IMG/VR virus record: IMGVR_UViG_3300017605_000281
Span: 1-34,206 of that record
Strand: one strand, 5' to 3'
DNA from: a virus
DNA length: 34,206 nucleotides
A program made the position numbers and the translations under genes. How positions within the stretch are numbered: position 1 is the first letter of the stretch; each line of letters opens with the position of its first letter. A model generated the notes under the pieces. That model was not told the origin of the DNA, did no database searches, and worked only from the letters and a program-made list of their open reading frames with translations. Shown piece after piece: positions 1 to 6,722 of the stretch.

Positions 1-602
1 ACCACAAAGTTGGTTGCCTTATACGCCTTCGCAGCATCAACGATGATCCGGCGCCCGTACGGTGTGGTTACCGCTCCGGTCTTCCGGTACATGAGCCGAT
101 CAATCTCCATCTGCAATATGCGACGTGCCGACCGGCCTTCGGAGGTGGTAGCACGGTAGGCGTACATGCGGGATTGCAGGTTGCGGTAGGTCTTGTATTC
201 GTAGGAGTTAAGCGCCATGCGCAGCACCGAGTCTTGCAACCGTCGCTTGTAGCTGGTAAGCGCTGGGAATTCCTCCTGGTACTGCCCGATGATCGCGGAG
301 GCTGCCGTAATCGGGATGCCCGCTTGCTCGGATAGGGTCTTTGGCCCACCACCATAGAGCCACCCGAAATTAACGTTCTTGGTGTAGCGGTACTGGTCGG
401 GGGTGTAGTCCGGTCCGAACAGCTTGACAGCCGCAATCTTGTGCAGGCTCTCACCACGCTTCGCGGCCTCAATGAGACTCTGCTCTCCGGCCAGCCCCGC
501 GGCTATGCGTAGCTCAATCTGATCGTAGTCCGCGGTGAGGATGGCGTACCCCGGATCCGCGATCAGGCATCGCCGGATGGCATAGCTACTGAGGAGTTTC
601 AT
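1..602 (-). CDS. DNA polymerase I (family A), C-terminal catalytic part, 3' end outside window
   Basis: This ORF carries the palm/fingers half of a family A DNA polymerase and would catalyse template-directed DNA synthesis. It opens MKLLSSYAIRRCLIADPG, which matches the segment just before motif A. Motif A follows (TADYDQIELRIAAG, with the metal-binding Asp), then motif B in the O-helix (KNVNFGWLYGG). Motif C lies beyond position 1. The start is ATG at 602, overlapping the stop of the SLOG gene in ATGA fashion. The 3'-5' exonuclease and the first part of the polymerase domain are on a separate ORF at 1354-2559, with three small genes between. Identity is firm from the motifs. Whether the two halves assemble into one enzyme is inference. 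Confidence 0.93.
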   Translation of the reverse strand, partial: MKLLSSYAIRRCLIADPGYAILTADYDQIELRIAAGLAGEQSLIEAAKRGESLHKIAAVKLFGPDYTPDQYRYTKNVNFGWLYGGGPKTLSEQAGIPITAASAIIGQYQEEFPALTSYKRRLQDSVLRMALNSYEYKTYRNLQSRMYAYRATTSEGRSARRILQMEIDRLMYRKTGAVTTPYGRRIIVDAAKAYKATNFV

Positions 603-973
603 AGCCTAGCCCTGACTACCGGAATCCCTTGTTGTTCCGCGTAGTTGGCGCAGTGTGTAGCGCCGGGTGACTCGTGATAGATGAACGCCAGACAGACAGC
701 CGGGCGGGTGTCTACCATGATTTTGTTCCGGAGCATCCCCGCGGATCGCCCAACCCTATCCCATTCCGCAGGCCACCGTTGAACAGCGCAGCCAACCTCA
801 AGCGCCCAGTCATCGGCAAACTTGTCTGCTCCCGTAGGGCAGGCACCATGCACCAGGCACAAATCCTTGTCCTCAGCCAGCACAGCAGCCATTGCGACAT
901 CTAGTGCGTGCGCTACGTACCACGGATTAGGCCACCCGCGGGAACCAGTCACCAGCAGTCTAACTACGTCCAT
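599..973 (-). CDS. SLOG-family (DUF2493/YspA-like) nucleotide-binding protein
   Basis: The protein has 124 residues and a Rossmann-like N-terminus (RLLVTGSRGW). It then has LVHGACPTGADKFADDWA, RNKIMVD and a Gly-rich C-terminal strand, which is the pattern of DUF2493 proteins in the SLOG superfamily. Such proteins are thought to bind nucleotides or nucleotide-derived ligands; no substrate can be read here. The start is ATG at 973, inside the end of the preceding 52-aa gene. The stop overlaps the ATG of the polymerase C-terminal ORF, so the two are probably translationally coupled. Finding it inside a split polymerase gene is the odd feature. Small SLOG genes are common in actinophages. Confidence 0.8.
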   Translation of the reverse strand: MDVVRLLVTGSRGWPNPWYVAHALDVAMAAVLAEDKDLCLVHGACPTGADKFADDWALEVGCAVQRWPAEWDRVGRSAGMLRNKIMVDTRPAVCLAFIYHESPGATHCANYAEQQGIPVVRARL

Positions 974-1118
974 CGGGCAGCCTCACCCTGAATGTAGCTT
1001 TAACTAACACGCGCAGGGTTTCCAGTTGCACGCAATAGAGGTACTGCATGGTGTCATTGCCCGGGTAGAGCCGTGCGGCCTCGCGGAAATCCTCAGGTTT
1101 CAGGTTGTCGAATTTCAC
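960..1118 (-). CDS. Small hypothetical protein (52 aa)
   Basis: This GTG-start ORF begins MKFDNLKPEDFREAARLYPG and has one Cys and a basic C-terminus (RLPDGRS). The start overlaps the upstream stop as GTGA (1118-1115). The end overlaps the start of the SLOG gene by 14 bp, matching the tightly packed style of the neighbours. I recognise no family. It is one of three small genes separating the two polymerase halves. The overlaps on both sides are the main support that it is real. Confidence 0.6.
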   Translation of the reverse strand: MKFDNLKPEDFREAARLYPGNDTMQYLYCVQLETLRVLVKATFRVRLPDGRS

Positions 1119-1354
1119 GACTCGTCCTCTACGATGATCCCAAGCGGACCCATCGACAGCCCAGCCTCACGTACCGTGCGCTCCCCGTATGCCTGAATGC
1201 GGAGGTTAATCAACTCCACCATGAGATCCTTGTCCGAAGCCAGCGCTAGGCGCTCCGACAACTTGGCGTTCTGGCGTGCAGTGATCTCCCCGATAAGCTC
1301 ATCACGGCTCATCTCGCGGAGTAGCTGAGCCCCTAGGAATGTGTCGTCAACCAT
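1115..1354 (-). CDS. Small hypothetical protein (79 aa)
   Basis: The ORF begins MVDDTFLGAQLLREMSRDEL and is predicted to be largely helical and acidic, ending IIVEDES. ATG at 1354 shares one base with the polymerase N-terminal stop (TGATG), so I prefer it to the in-frame TTG (1360) or GTG (1357) just upstream. No domain was recognised. It is the first of the three genes lying between the exonuclease half and the catalytic half of the DNA polymerase. Confidence 0.65.
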   Translation of the reverse strand: MVDDTFLGAQLLREMSRDELIGEITARQNAKLSERLALASDKDLMVELINLRIQAYGERTVREAGLSMGPLGIIVEDES

Positions 1355-2559
1355 CACCAATCATCCTCGTCGTCTCGATCCTTGGTGGGCAATTGCTGTA
1401 GGGCGGGGTTGCTCACGCTCATGCGCGCGGTTACTGCCCCTAGGATATTGATGCTTGGGTGCACCCGGTCCGCCGAATCGCGCTCCCGTAGCATCGCCTC
1501 TGTGTAGCTCTCGCGGCGCTTATAGCACTGCTTGGCAACTAGCACAGCTTGAATGAATTCGCGTACTCCAGGATCGGTGGCCTCCGCCCGAACCTTGCGC
1601 AGGATCTCATTGGAGGTTTTGATTTGACCCTTGGGTGTGCGCTCAGTGAGCTTGACCCCTAGTCGCGCAAGGGTTGCCGCAAGCTTGGGGCCGCTGTTGA
1701 TGTTGTCACAACCGTAGTCCGCGGCAAGCTTCTCGCAGCGCTCAGCCTTCCGTAGGTATGCGGCGCTTAGCCGTGTCGTGAAGTCCACGTCAAGTCTGAT
1801 TGCCCTGCGCTGCAACCGATCCGCCGCTTGCTGTAGGCGCATGTCAAATGCAAACAGCCTCGCGTTATCGACTACGGTTCGCTTGTAGTGGTGCCATAGG
1901 TGGTACGTGAGAATGGGGTCTAGCCCTGCATAGAGGATGTACGCCCGATTACGCGGGTCGATGAGCCCCCATCCCTCGTCTAGGTGCGCGGCACGAGTGC
2001 GAGGCTCACCCTTGCGAGGGCCACTCTTGAATACCGCCCCGGGGATGGGTACGCGGATCTTTTTGAATTCGGCTTTTAGCGCCACTTCCCAGCGCCCCGC
2101 CTCACGATCAACGTTGGCTATCGCTTGCTCTTTCAAGCCGTGCGCTACGCCACCCTCAGCCGCATTGCGCGAGTCATGGTGATGCGAAGGTATGAAGGTG
2201 TCACCAACGCAGCGTCCCCCAGTCTCATAACCTAGGTATGCGTCGATGCAACGGAAATCGTGCGTTCCGTTGTGGCCCAGCCATTTAATCGGCTGCTGGA
2301 ATAGCCAGCCTATCCGTGAGGTGTTCCGCGGGGCAGGGATGACAAAGCTCCGGCGCCCATCGCCTACCTGTACCGTGCGCAACTCCCAGTCTGGCCGGTA
2401 GGGGTTGAGCCCGGTTGACTCGGTATCCATCCCGAGCAACCGCTTACCCTCAAGCCAGCCCTGAAACTTAGCCCAGTCTCCACGCTGGTCTAGGTAGTGA
2501 ACGCTGATCGGCTGCCCTCGCAGCGTGTCACGAAACGTGAGCATCGGCGGGGTGCTCAC
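1354..2559 (-). CDS. DNA polymerase I (family A), N-terminal part: 3'-5' exonuclease and start of polymerase domain
   Basis: The 401-residue ORF has a complete DnaQ-like proofreading domain: ExoI LLGMDTESTGL near residues 42-52, ExoII WLGHNGTHDF, and ExoIII YILYAGLDP. It continues into the thumb/palm of a family A polymerase and ends with INILGAVTARMSVSNPALQQ followed by LPTK and a short acidic tail. The conserved TGR(L/M)S..NP.LQQ(I/L)P block is therefore its last polymerase motif. Motifs A and B are on the separate ORF at 1-602. The start is GTG at 2559, overlapping the preceding gene by 32 bp. The break falls exactly between two conserved blocks, so gene splitting is more likely than random decay. 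Confidence 0.92.
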   Translation of the reverse strand: MSTPPMLTFRDTLRGQPISVHYLDQRGDWAKFQGWLEGKRLLGMDTESTGLNPYRPDWELRTVQVGDGRRSFVIPAPRNTSRIGWLFQQPIKWLGHNGTHDFRCIDAYLGYETGGRCVGDTFIPSHHHDSRNAAEGGVAHGLKEQAIANVDREAGRWEVALKAEFKKIRVPIPGAVFKSGPRKGEPRTRAAHLDEGWGLIDPRNRAYILYAGLDPILTYHLWHHYKRTVVDNARLFAFDMRLQQAADRLQRRAIRLDVDFTTRLSAAYLRKAERCEKLAADYGCDNINSGPKLAATLARLGVKLTERTPKGQIKTSNEILRKVRAEATDPGVREFIQAVLVAKQCYKRRESYTEAMLRERDSADRVHPSINILGAVTARMSVSNPALQQLPTKDRDDEDDW

Positions 2560-2803
2560 AGTGTTCGTGATGCGTGCAGGGCAGGGAGACCAGCGTCACG
2601 CGCTGAGCACGAATATTCAGCACCTCGTCTTCCGTGAACAGCATGCAGGAGTAGTGCAGGAGCACATCCGCGGGCACTAGGTGTGGACGGAAGCGAATCA
2701 TGGAGCCCACCTCGCGGTACGCAATGCGCCGTGGCCCCTGAATGTTCAGTGCATCAACTAGTGCTATAGATTCATCGACATCCTTACCAACTAGCCATAG
2801 CAT
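2528..2803 (-). CDS. Hypothetical protein (91 aa)
   Basis: The protein begins MLWLVGKDVDESIALVDALN and ends with a Cys/His-rich stretch (CTHHEHCEHPADAH) that could bind a metal. No family was recognised. Its start lies inside the 3' end of the uracil-DNA glycosylase gene (20-bp overlap). Its stop lies within the start of the polymerase N-terminal gene, consistent with coupled translation in one operon. Its position between DNA repair and polymerase genes suggests a role in DNA metabolism, but that is inference. Confidence 0.65.
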   Translation of the reverse strand: MLWLVGKDVDESIALVDALNIQGPRRIAYREVGSMIRFRPHLVPADVLLHYSCMLFTEDEVLNIRAQRVTLVSLPCTHHEHCEHPADAHVS

Positions 2804-3413
2804 CGCCTAACCCTGCCCAATCTCTTTCTAGACGTGGTTGCAGTGCGGGATGTTCAATCCCATATTTCGGGTGAATCATGGGCATCACAAGCATGTTGAG
2901 CTTGTGGCTGCCAGTGTATTTCAGCGGGTAACCACTGACACGAACGATAGAGAAGTGCTTGCCAGTGATGGCGTAGAGCGCCATACCGCCAATCGGAACG
3001 ATGATCCGGGGGCAGCCAACCATCCGCCACTCTGTCTTGAGCATGCGGCGGAAAGCCCTAATTTCCGGATCGGTCGGGGTACGGTTACCGGGTGGACGGA
3101 ACTTAACCACGTTGGTAAGCCAGGCATTAACCGTTAGCTCGGGGTGAGCGTCCCACCATGCCCCGGTACCTCGCTTGGTGCAGAGCCCAGCAAGGAGCAT
3201 GAGATCACGCAGAACTACCCCCGACTTGCCCACGAATGGCCTACCCTGCAACGCTTCCGCGGCGCCTGGTGCCTCACCGATTAGCATGACGCGAGGGTTA
3301 ACGGGGTCACCCTCACCCATCACTAGCCGCGAGTGCAACGATGGAAAGGAGTTGCGGCGCATGAAGCGCAGTGCCTCGCGCCACGCATACCACTTATCCT
3401 CACTGGCTGCCAT
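2784..3413 (-). CDS. Uracil-DNA glycosylase superfamily protein (family 4/5-like)
   Basis: The 209-residue protein shows the ordered family 4-type UDG motifs. MLIGEAPGAAEALQGRPFVG is the active-site loop. NVVKFRPPGNRTPTDPEI and a hydrophobic strand IIVPIGGMA follow, then MIHPKY as the distal HP motif. Family members remove uracil from DNA; relatives occur as N-terminal domains of phage polymerases. The Cys residues that hold the 4Fe-4S cluster in family 4 are largely missing: the N-terminal region reads NSFPSLHSRLVMGEG with no Cys. It may therefore be a cluster-free variant. It lies directly upstream of the polymerase genes. Superfamily assignment is confident; activity is not. Confidence 0.85.
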   Translation of the reverse strand: MAASEDKWYAWREALRFMRRNSFPSLHSRLVMGEGDPVNPRVMLIGEAPGAAEALQGRPFVGKSGVVLRDLMLLAGLCTKRGTGAWWDAHPELTVNAWLTNVVKFRPPGNRTPTDPEIRAFRRMLKTEWRMVGCPRIIVPIGGMALYAITGKHFSIVRVSGYPLKYTGSHKLNMLVMPMIHPKYGIEHPALQPRLERDWAGLGDAMASW

Positions 3414-3684
3414 CGGTAGCCCACTTGATGAAGCCCATGATGAGCCCTTCGCGGGTGTGCACGGGGCACTCCGGGTGGTTGTCAGTGCGGCGCTTCCGCC
3501 GCTGGCCTTCGGGCTTCTCGCTATCGGCGGGATGAATCTGCCACGGGCACAGGCACCATGTCGCGGTGGGGTCTACCTCCAGGTGCACCACATAATCAAT
3601 GATCAACCCCTTTAGCACCGGGCCAATGGGCATGGGTACCAACTCCGCGGGGATGTCGGCAACAATCGGTTGGTGACCGCTCAT
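3400..3684 (-). CDS. Hypothetical protein with Cys/His cluster (94 aa)
   Basis: The protein begins MSGHQPIVADIPAELVPMPI. It carries WCLCPWQIHP in the middle and NHPECPVHTREG toward the C-terminus, spacing that could form a zinc site (C-x-C and H-x2-C-x2-H). ATG at 3684 follows a GGGAGAG ribosome-binding site. The 3' end overlaps the glycosylase start by 14 bp. Function unknown. Many phages of this type carry such small possible metal-binding proteins in the early region. Confidence 0.65.
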   Translation of the reverse strand: MSGHQPIVADIPAELVPMPIGPVLKGLIIDYVVHLEVDPTATWCLCPWQIHPADSEKPEGQRRKRRTDNHPECPVHTREGLIMGFIKWATDGSQ

Positions 3685-3693
3685 GTTCTCTCC

Positions 3694-4338
3694 CTATCCT
3701 ACAATGCGCCGTGCTGCATAGAACGCATACACGGTTTGCACACGCACCACCGACCCTGTGTGTGGTGCAACAACCATGAGCCCGCCACCTAGGTAAATAC
3801 CAACGTGATGGCTGGACAAAAACACTAGGTCACCGCGCTGCATGGTGGACCGGCTTACCCTGCGTCCGTAGCCAATGAGTGCACCCGTGTAGTGCGGAAG
3901 CTTGATGCCGATGCGTGCGAAGGCAGCCATTACCAGCCCGGAGCAGTCGTACGCATTGGGACCAGCCGCACCGTAGCGGTAGGGGTCACCCTTCTGAGCG
4001 AGGGCAAACGCGATGACAACTTCAATGGGCGGGGTGCGCTCCGCTTGCCGCGAGACTCGGTACTCCTCACGAGTCGCTACAAATGGCAGAGGTGCATCGG
4101 TAGTGCTTTCCACCTCCGGCGGCTGATCGGCTGCCAGCGTGGATTCTAGGGGGGTCGCTGGTGCATGTGTGGGAGACCCCGCGGCGGACAGTCCGCTCAC
4201 GCTCACCACAACAACCAGGATGAGGAAAAACCAGCGCCGCCCGTAGTGGGACGGGGGCTTGCGGTGGGATCGGATGATGCGGGCTTCGGTGATGTCGACT
4301 AGCTGACCTACTCGCTTCTCTTGCTCGGCACTTGTCAT
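3694..4338 (-). CDS. Membrane-anchored NlpC/P60-family cysteine peptidase/amidase
   Basis: The 214-residue protein has a cytoplasmic N-terminus and one transmembrane segment (about residues 36-54, WFFLILVVVVSVSGLSAAG). A Pro/Thr-rich linker leads to a C-terminal NlpC/P60 domain. Cys132 in YDCSGLV, His178 in SSHHVGIYLGGG and His193 in APHTGS match the catalytic triad. The family cuts peptidoglycan stem peptides. With the anchor, the domain would face the cell wall. It is not in the lysis module but amid replication genes, so it may act before lysis. A role in altering the host wall is inference. Confidence 0.85.
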   Translation of the reverse strand: MTSAEQEKRVGQLVDITEARIIRSHRKPPSHYGRRWFFLILVVVVSVSGLSAAGSPTHAPATPLESTLAADQPPEVESTTDAPLPFVATREEYRVSRQAERTPPIEVVIAFALAQKGDPYRYGAAGPNAYDCSGLVMAAFARIGIKLPHYTGALIGYGRRVSRSTMQRGDLVFLSSHHVGIYLGGGLMVVAPHTGSVVRVQTVYAFYAARRIVG

Positions 4339-4372
4339 GTCTTCCTGTCTGTTAGAGGTGGGGGCGCATGTT

Positions 4373-4406
4373 CAGGTGGTGCCTTACTGGCTAGCCGTAC
4401 CACCTG
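4373..4406. repeat. Inverted repeat / hairpin CAGGTGGT...ACCACCTG
   Basis: A perfect 8-bp inverted repeat surrounds an 18-nt loop that itself contains the palindrome GGCTAGCC. It lies in the short gap upstream of the NlpC/P60 gene. On the plus strand it is followed by TTTTAT; on the minus strand no U-tract follows. It could be a regulatory hairpin in the leader of the NlpC/P60 gene. Confidence 0.5.
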
Positions 4407-4470
4407 TTTTATCGCTGTCGTTTGATCGCAGGCCACGCACTGAGTACGCCGCGACCCCCAATGGAATCAC
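4384..4470 (-). CDS. Candidate micro-ORF (28 aa) in the gap before the NlpC/P60 gene
   Basis: GTG at 4470 directly abuts the stop of the upstream 105-aa gene. The frame reads MIPLGVAAYSVRGLRSNDSD and then KTGGTASQ before TAA. A second overlapping candidate in another frame runs 4436-4335 (33 aa, begins MACDQTTAIKQ) and its TGA overlaps the ATG of the NlpC/P60 gene. Neither has a strong ribosome-binding site. At most one is likely to be real; the alternative is a short untranslated leader containing the hairpin at 4373-4406. Confidence 0.3.
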   Translation of the reverse strand: MIPLGVAAYSVRGLRSNDSDKTGGTASQ

Positions 4471-4788
4471 TCAGGTGTTGCGCACTGCCGCTAGATATTC
4501 ATCGAACGTGTGCGGGTGTGCCATGTCGTGATCCGGTAGCCATGCGTTGGCAAGGGTCACCATCCACGCAGCCGTGCGGAACACATCATCTTTGTTCCGG
4601 AATTGGAACATCTGAGGGGACGTGATAGCGGGGGCAACGAACCTACCGCGCCCTGCGAGGGTCGCGGAGTGGTTAGCGAGATTCTGCCCCGCAGTCCACA
4701 GCAGCGAGTTAGTCACGTCCAACGCTGGGGGATCGGTGTCCAGCTTGACTAGCTCCGCGGGTGCCTGCTCATTCTCTTGGTGCGACAT
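4471..4788 (-). CDS. Hypothetical protein (105 aa)
   Basis: I start it at ATG 4788, one base after the TGA of the SSB-like gene, giving MSHQENEQAPAELVKLDTDP. A longer in-frame version from 4842 would run far into the upstream gene and is less likely. The C-terminal half (FRNKDDVFRTAAWMVTLANA, then HTFDEYLAAVRNT) is typical of a compact helical domain found in small actinophage proteins. Function unknown. Tight linkage to the SSB-like and Sak4-like genes places it in the recombination/replication operon. Confidence 0.7.
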   Translation of the reverse strand: MSHQENEQAPAELVKLDTDPPALDVTNSLLWTAGQNLANHSATLAGRGRFVAPAITSPQMFQFRNKDDVFRTAAWMVTLANAWLPDHDMAHPHTFDEYLAAVRNT

Positions 4789-4789
4789 G

Positions 4790-5464
4790 TCAGAAATCAT
4801 CCTCAGCAGCCGGGCGCCGCCGTGGGCGCTGCGCTGGTGCACGTCGCTGGGCAGGAGCAGACTTCCGCCGCGGAGGCGGAGTCTCCTCTACCTCATCCTC
4901 GTAGTCTGCTTCCTCGTCATCATCGTCTACGTCATCCGCGTAGTCGACATCGGAATCGTCAAACTCATCCTCCCCGTCATCAGGGGATTCAGTGAGCCCA
5001 CCAAACCACGTAATCTCCTTACGTGGCTGGTTGTTTTGATCAAGCCCATCCGCCAACTGAGCCAGCACGAGCGTGCGCCCATCGTTGCGCCACGCACCGA
5101 TACGCTGAATCTTGCCTTCCTCGTCCACGATGGTGCGATTTTCAAACTCCGCACCGCTAACGCCAATCGCGTCAAGGAAAGGCACGTATCGGAATGCGGT
5201 CTTCTCGCTGACTGGCAAGAAGGCCATGATGAAGTAGCCCTTGCACCGCTTCTCGTCGCGCTCAGCGTTGGCGCGAGGCACCAACTCAAGCCCCACCCGC
5301 AGCGAAGGAAGCTTTTCGCGGGTGCCCGGTACGTACTTCGCTACGTTGATTTTCCACTGATAGACACCGCTGGTTGGCGTGGGTCCGGTATACGGTGCGT
5401 ACTGACCTTCCCTATCGAAATTGTCTACGTCCCTAGACGAGACTCCCCATCGTGCGCGAGGCAA
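4790..5464 (-). CDS. Putative single-stranded DNA-binding protein with acidic Phe-terminal tail
   Basis: I start it at TTG 5464, one base after the ATPase stop (TAAATTG). A strong purine-rich site GAAGGGAAGGGGAA lies just ahead. The 224-residue product begins MPRARWGVSSRDVDNFDREG. Its beta-rich N-terminal two thirds (GVYQWKINVAKYVPG, LRVGLELVPR) could form an OB fold. A long acidic stretch rich in D/E, a basic Pro/Arg segment and the C-terminal end AAEDDF follow. An acidic tail closed by Phe is the hallmark of bacterial SSB and T7 gp2.5. The adjacent Sak4-like ATPase supports this, because Sak4 proteins are known to pair with a cognate SSB. Fold assignment is inference. Confidence 0.65.
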   Translation of the reverse strand: MPRARWGVSSRDVDNFDREGQYAPYTGPTPTSGVYQWKINVAKYVPGTREKLPSLRVGLELVPRANAERDEKRCKGYFIMAFLPVSEKTAFRYVPFLDAIGVSGAEFENRTIVDEEGKIQRIGAWRNDGRTLVLAQLADGLDQNNQPRKEITWFGGLTESPDDGEDEFDDSDVDYADDVDDDDEEADYEDEVEETPPPRRKSAPAQRRAPAQRPRRRPAAEDDF

Positions 5465-5465
5465 T

Positions 5466-6317
5466 TTATTCCCCTTCCCTTCCGTCAATCTTGCTGAGCA
5501 TCCGCGGGATGCTGGGCGCATCCATGTATGCGCCCAGCGCATCGTATTTGTCTCCCGCGATGTACCGTACTTCCTGCTCTCCTCTGCGGGTGCGCTCTGT
5601 GGGGCTCTCAAACCACAGGCGCCGCCGGGTAGTCACTGCTCCTGTCTCCCGATTGCGTACCTTCCTAGCCTCCATGTACGCGGTCACATCCATGAGACCG
5701 GAGATGGCGTTAGCAACCTCCGTGACTTTCCCTTGGAAACCCGGGTAGACCAGTAGCTCACCGTTTTCGGTCATGTCGGTGCGGTAAGCGTGAGCGGTAA
5801 TCAGAAGGTTCACGGGTAGGTCAACCAGACGCGGTATCCACGCCTTTAGGAAGTTCTGTGTATTGAAATAATCCGGCCGGTCCGGGAGGTTGCGATGCTG
5901 CCGCTTGGAGGGGTCGATGTCGAAAGCCTCCGCGGTGTAGGCCAGACGGAAACGATCTTGCATGGTGGTCACACCATCAAGCACGATCCAATCTAGCCGC
6001 CGGTACCGCTCGCGCTGCTCCAACCAGTCGACAGCCGCCCATGCCGTTGCGCTGTCGCTAATCTTCCGCGCGTGGCCCTGAGCCCCCGCCCTCTCTGCCG
6101 ACTTATAGCCAGGCTCGCCAACCAACCACAGCACCCGGCCCGGAGCAGTGCCACCGACGCGAGTCTTACCACAGTTGGAGTCACCATAAATGAGCCAATT
6201 CTTTGACTCACTTCCGCCATCTGCACCGAGTCTGATTAGCTCCGCGCCGAAGTCATCCGCGCTTACCTCGGTGCGTTCAGTGCGCACCCTGGCTGAGCGC
6301 CGCCCCGCCGTGCTCAT
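5466..6317 (-). CDS. Sak4-like RecA-family ATPase (single-strand annealing/recombination)
   Basis: The 283-residue protein has Walker A GDSNCGKT at residues 45-52 (after NWLIY) and Walker B LDWIVLDGVT around 108-117. The later DLPVNLLITAHAYRTD strand resembles the RecA/Sak4 core. Phage Sak4 proteins anneal single-stranded DNA with help from a partner SSB; the putative partner is the next gene. ATG at 6317 overlaps the previous stop (ATGA). The protein lacks the long extensions of full RecA. It could instead be a generic AAA ATPase, but context favours Sak4. Confidence 0.8.
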   Translation of the reverse strand: MSTAGRRSARVRTERTEVSADDFGAELIRLGADGGSESKNWLIYGDSNCGKTRVGGTAPGRVLWLVGEPGYKSAERAGAQGHARKISDSATAWAAVDWLEQRERYRRLDWIVLDGVTTMQDRFRLAYTAEAFDIDPSKRQHRNLPDRPDYFNTQNFLKAWIPRLVDLPVNLLITAHAYRTDMTENGELLVYPGFQGKVTEVANAISGLMDVTAYMEARKVRNRETGAVTTRRRLWFESPTERTRRGEQEVRYIAGDKYDALGAYMDAPSIPRMLSKIDGREGE

Positions 6318-6511
6318 AGCGACAGACTACGCAGGGCGTTAATGGCACAGTCGATGGAATGGAAGCCCCGCACCCGCCGCACCCGTTCCGGAGGGATGAC
6401 GATTACCCAGTCATTCGGGTAATCGTGCTCACCCGTACCTAGGTTAATCTGCGCCGGAGCGGATACGGGGCAACCGATATCATCACACTTCACGCTGTGA
6501 ATGATTGTCAT
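6314..6511 (-). CDS. Small hypothetical protein (65 aa)
   Basis: The protein begins MTIIHSVKCDDIGCPVSAPA. The CDDIGC pair and a later Cys (HSIDCAINAL) could bind metal or form part of a small zinc fold. ATG at 6511 shares its A with the previous stop (TAATG), and its end overlaps the ATPase start. I know of similar short CDxxGC proteins in actinophages but no function for them. Confidence 0.65.
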   Translation of the reverse strand: MTIIHSVKCDDIGCPVSAPAQINLGTGEHDYPNDWVIVIPPERVRRVRGFHSIDCAINALRSLSL

Positions 6512-6615
6512 TATGCCCCCTCAGGCTTCGGTACGCGGTGCTGGCAGTCGCATAGGTGCGACCCTGTGCACTCCTCATGCCGCTTGTCTCGGCACGGATT
6601 ACAAATGAAGCTCAA
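6511..6615 (-). CDS. Zinc-knuckle-like micro-protein (34 aa)
   Basis: A TTG start at 6615 overlaps the stop of the upstream membrane micro-protein. The product begins MSFICNPCRDKRHEECTG and continues SHLCDCQHRVPKPEGA. C-x2-C, a further Cys and C-x-C with flanking His make a convincing small zinc-binding pattern. The stop TAA overlaps the next ATG by one base. The start codon is non-standard, but the Cys pattern and end-to-end packing support it. Role unknown. Confidence 0.6.
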   Translation of the reverse strand: MSFICNPCRDKRHEECTGSHLCDCQHRVPKPEGA

Positions 6616-6719
6616 TGGTTCACCCGCCAAATCAGAGCGGCGCAGATCACGAGCAACACCGTACCCAGCACCACCAGCGCCAAACTAAACAGGAAGCTCC
6701 CAACAGCTTTACGTACCAT
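6612..6719 (-). CDS. Single-pass membrane micro-protein (35 aa)
   Basis: ATG at 6719 lies three bases after the nuclease stop. The product is MVRKAVGSFLFSLALVVLGT followed by VLLVICAALIWRVNH: a basic N-terminus, one hydrophobic helix of about 24 residues, and a short basic C-terminus. It is too short for routine gene callers, but the hydrophobicity pattern and spacing fit a real gene. Function unknown. Small membrane proteins of this kind in early phage operons often act on host membrane functions, but nothing here shows that. Confidence 0.6.
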   Translation of the reverse strand: MVRKAVGSFLFSLALVVLGTVLLVICAALIWRVNH

Positions 6720-6722
6720 CCG

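Noticed and set aside
4622-5497. Plus-strand 291-aa frame
   Set aside because: It is antisense to the SSB-like gene, which has a start, a ribosome-binding site and operon packing; the plus frame has none.
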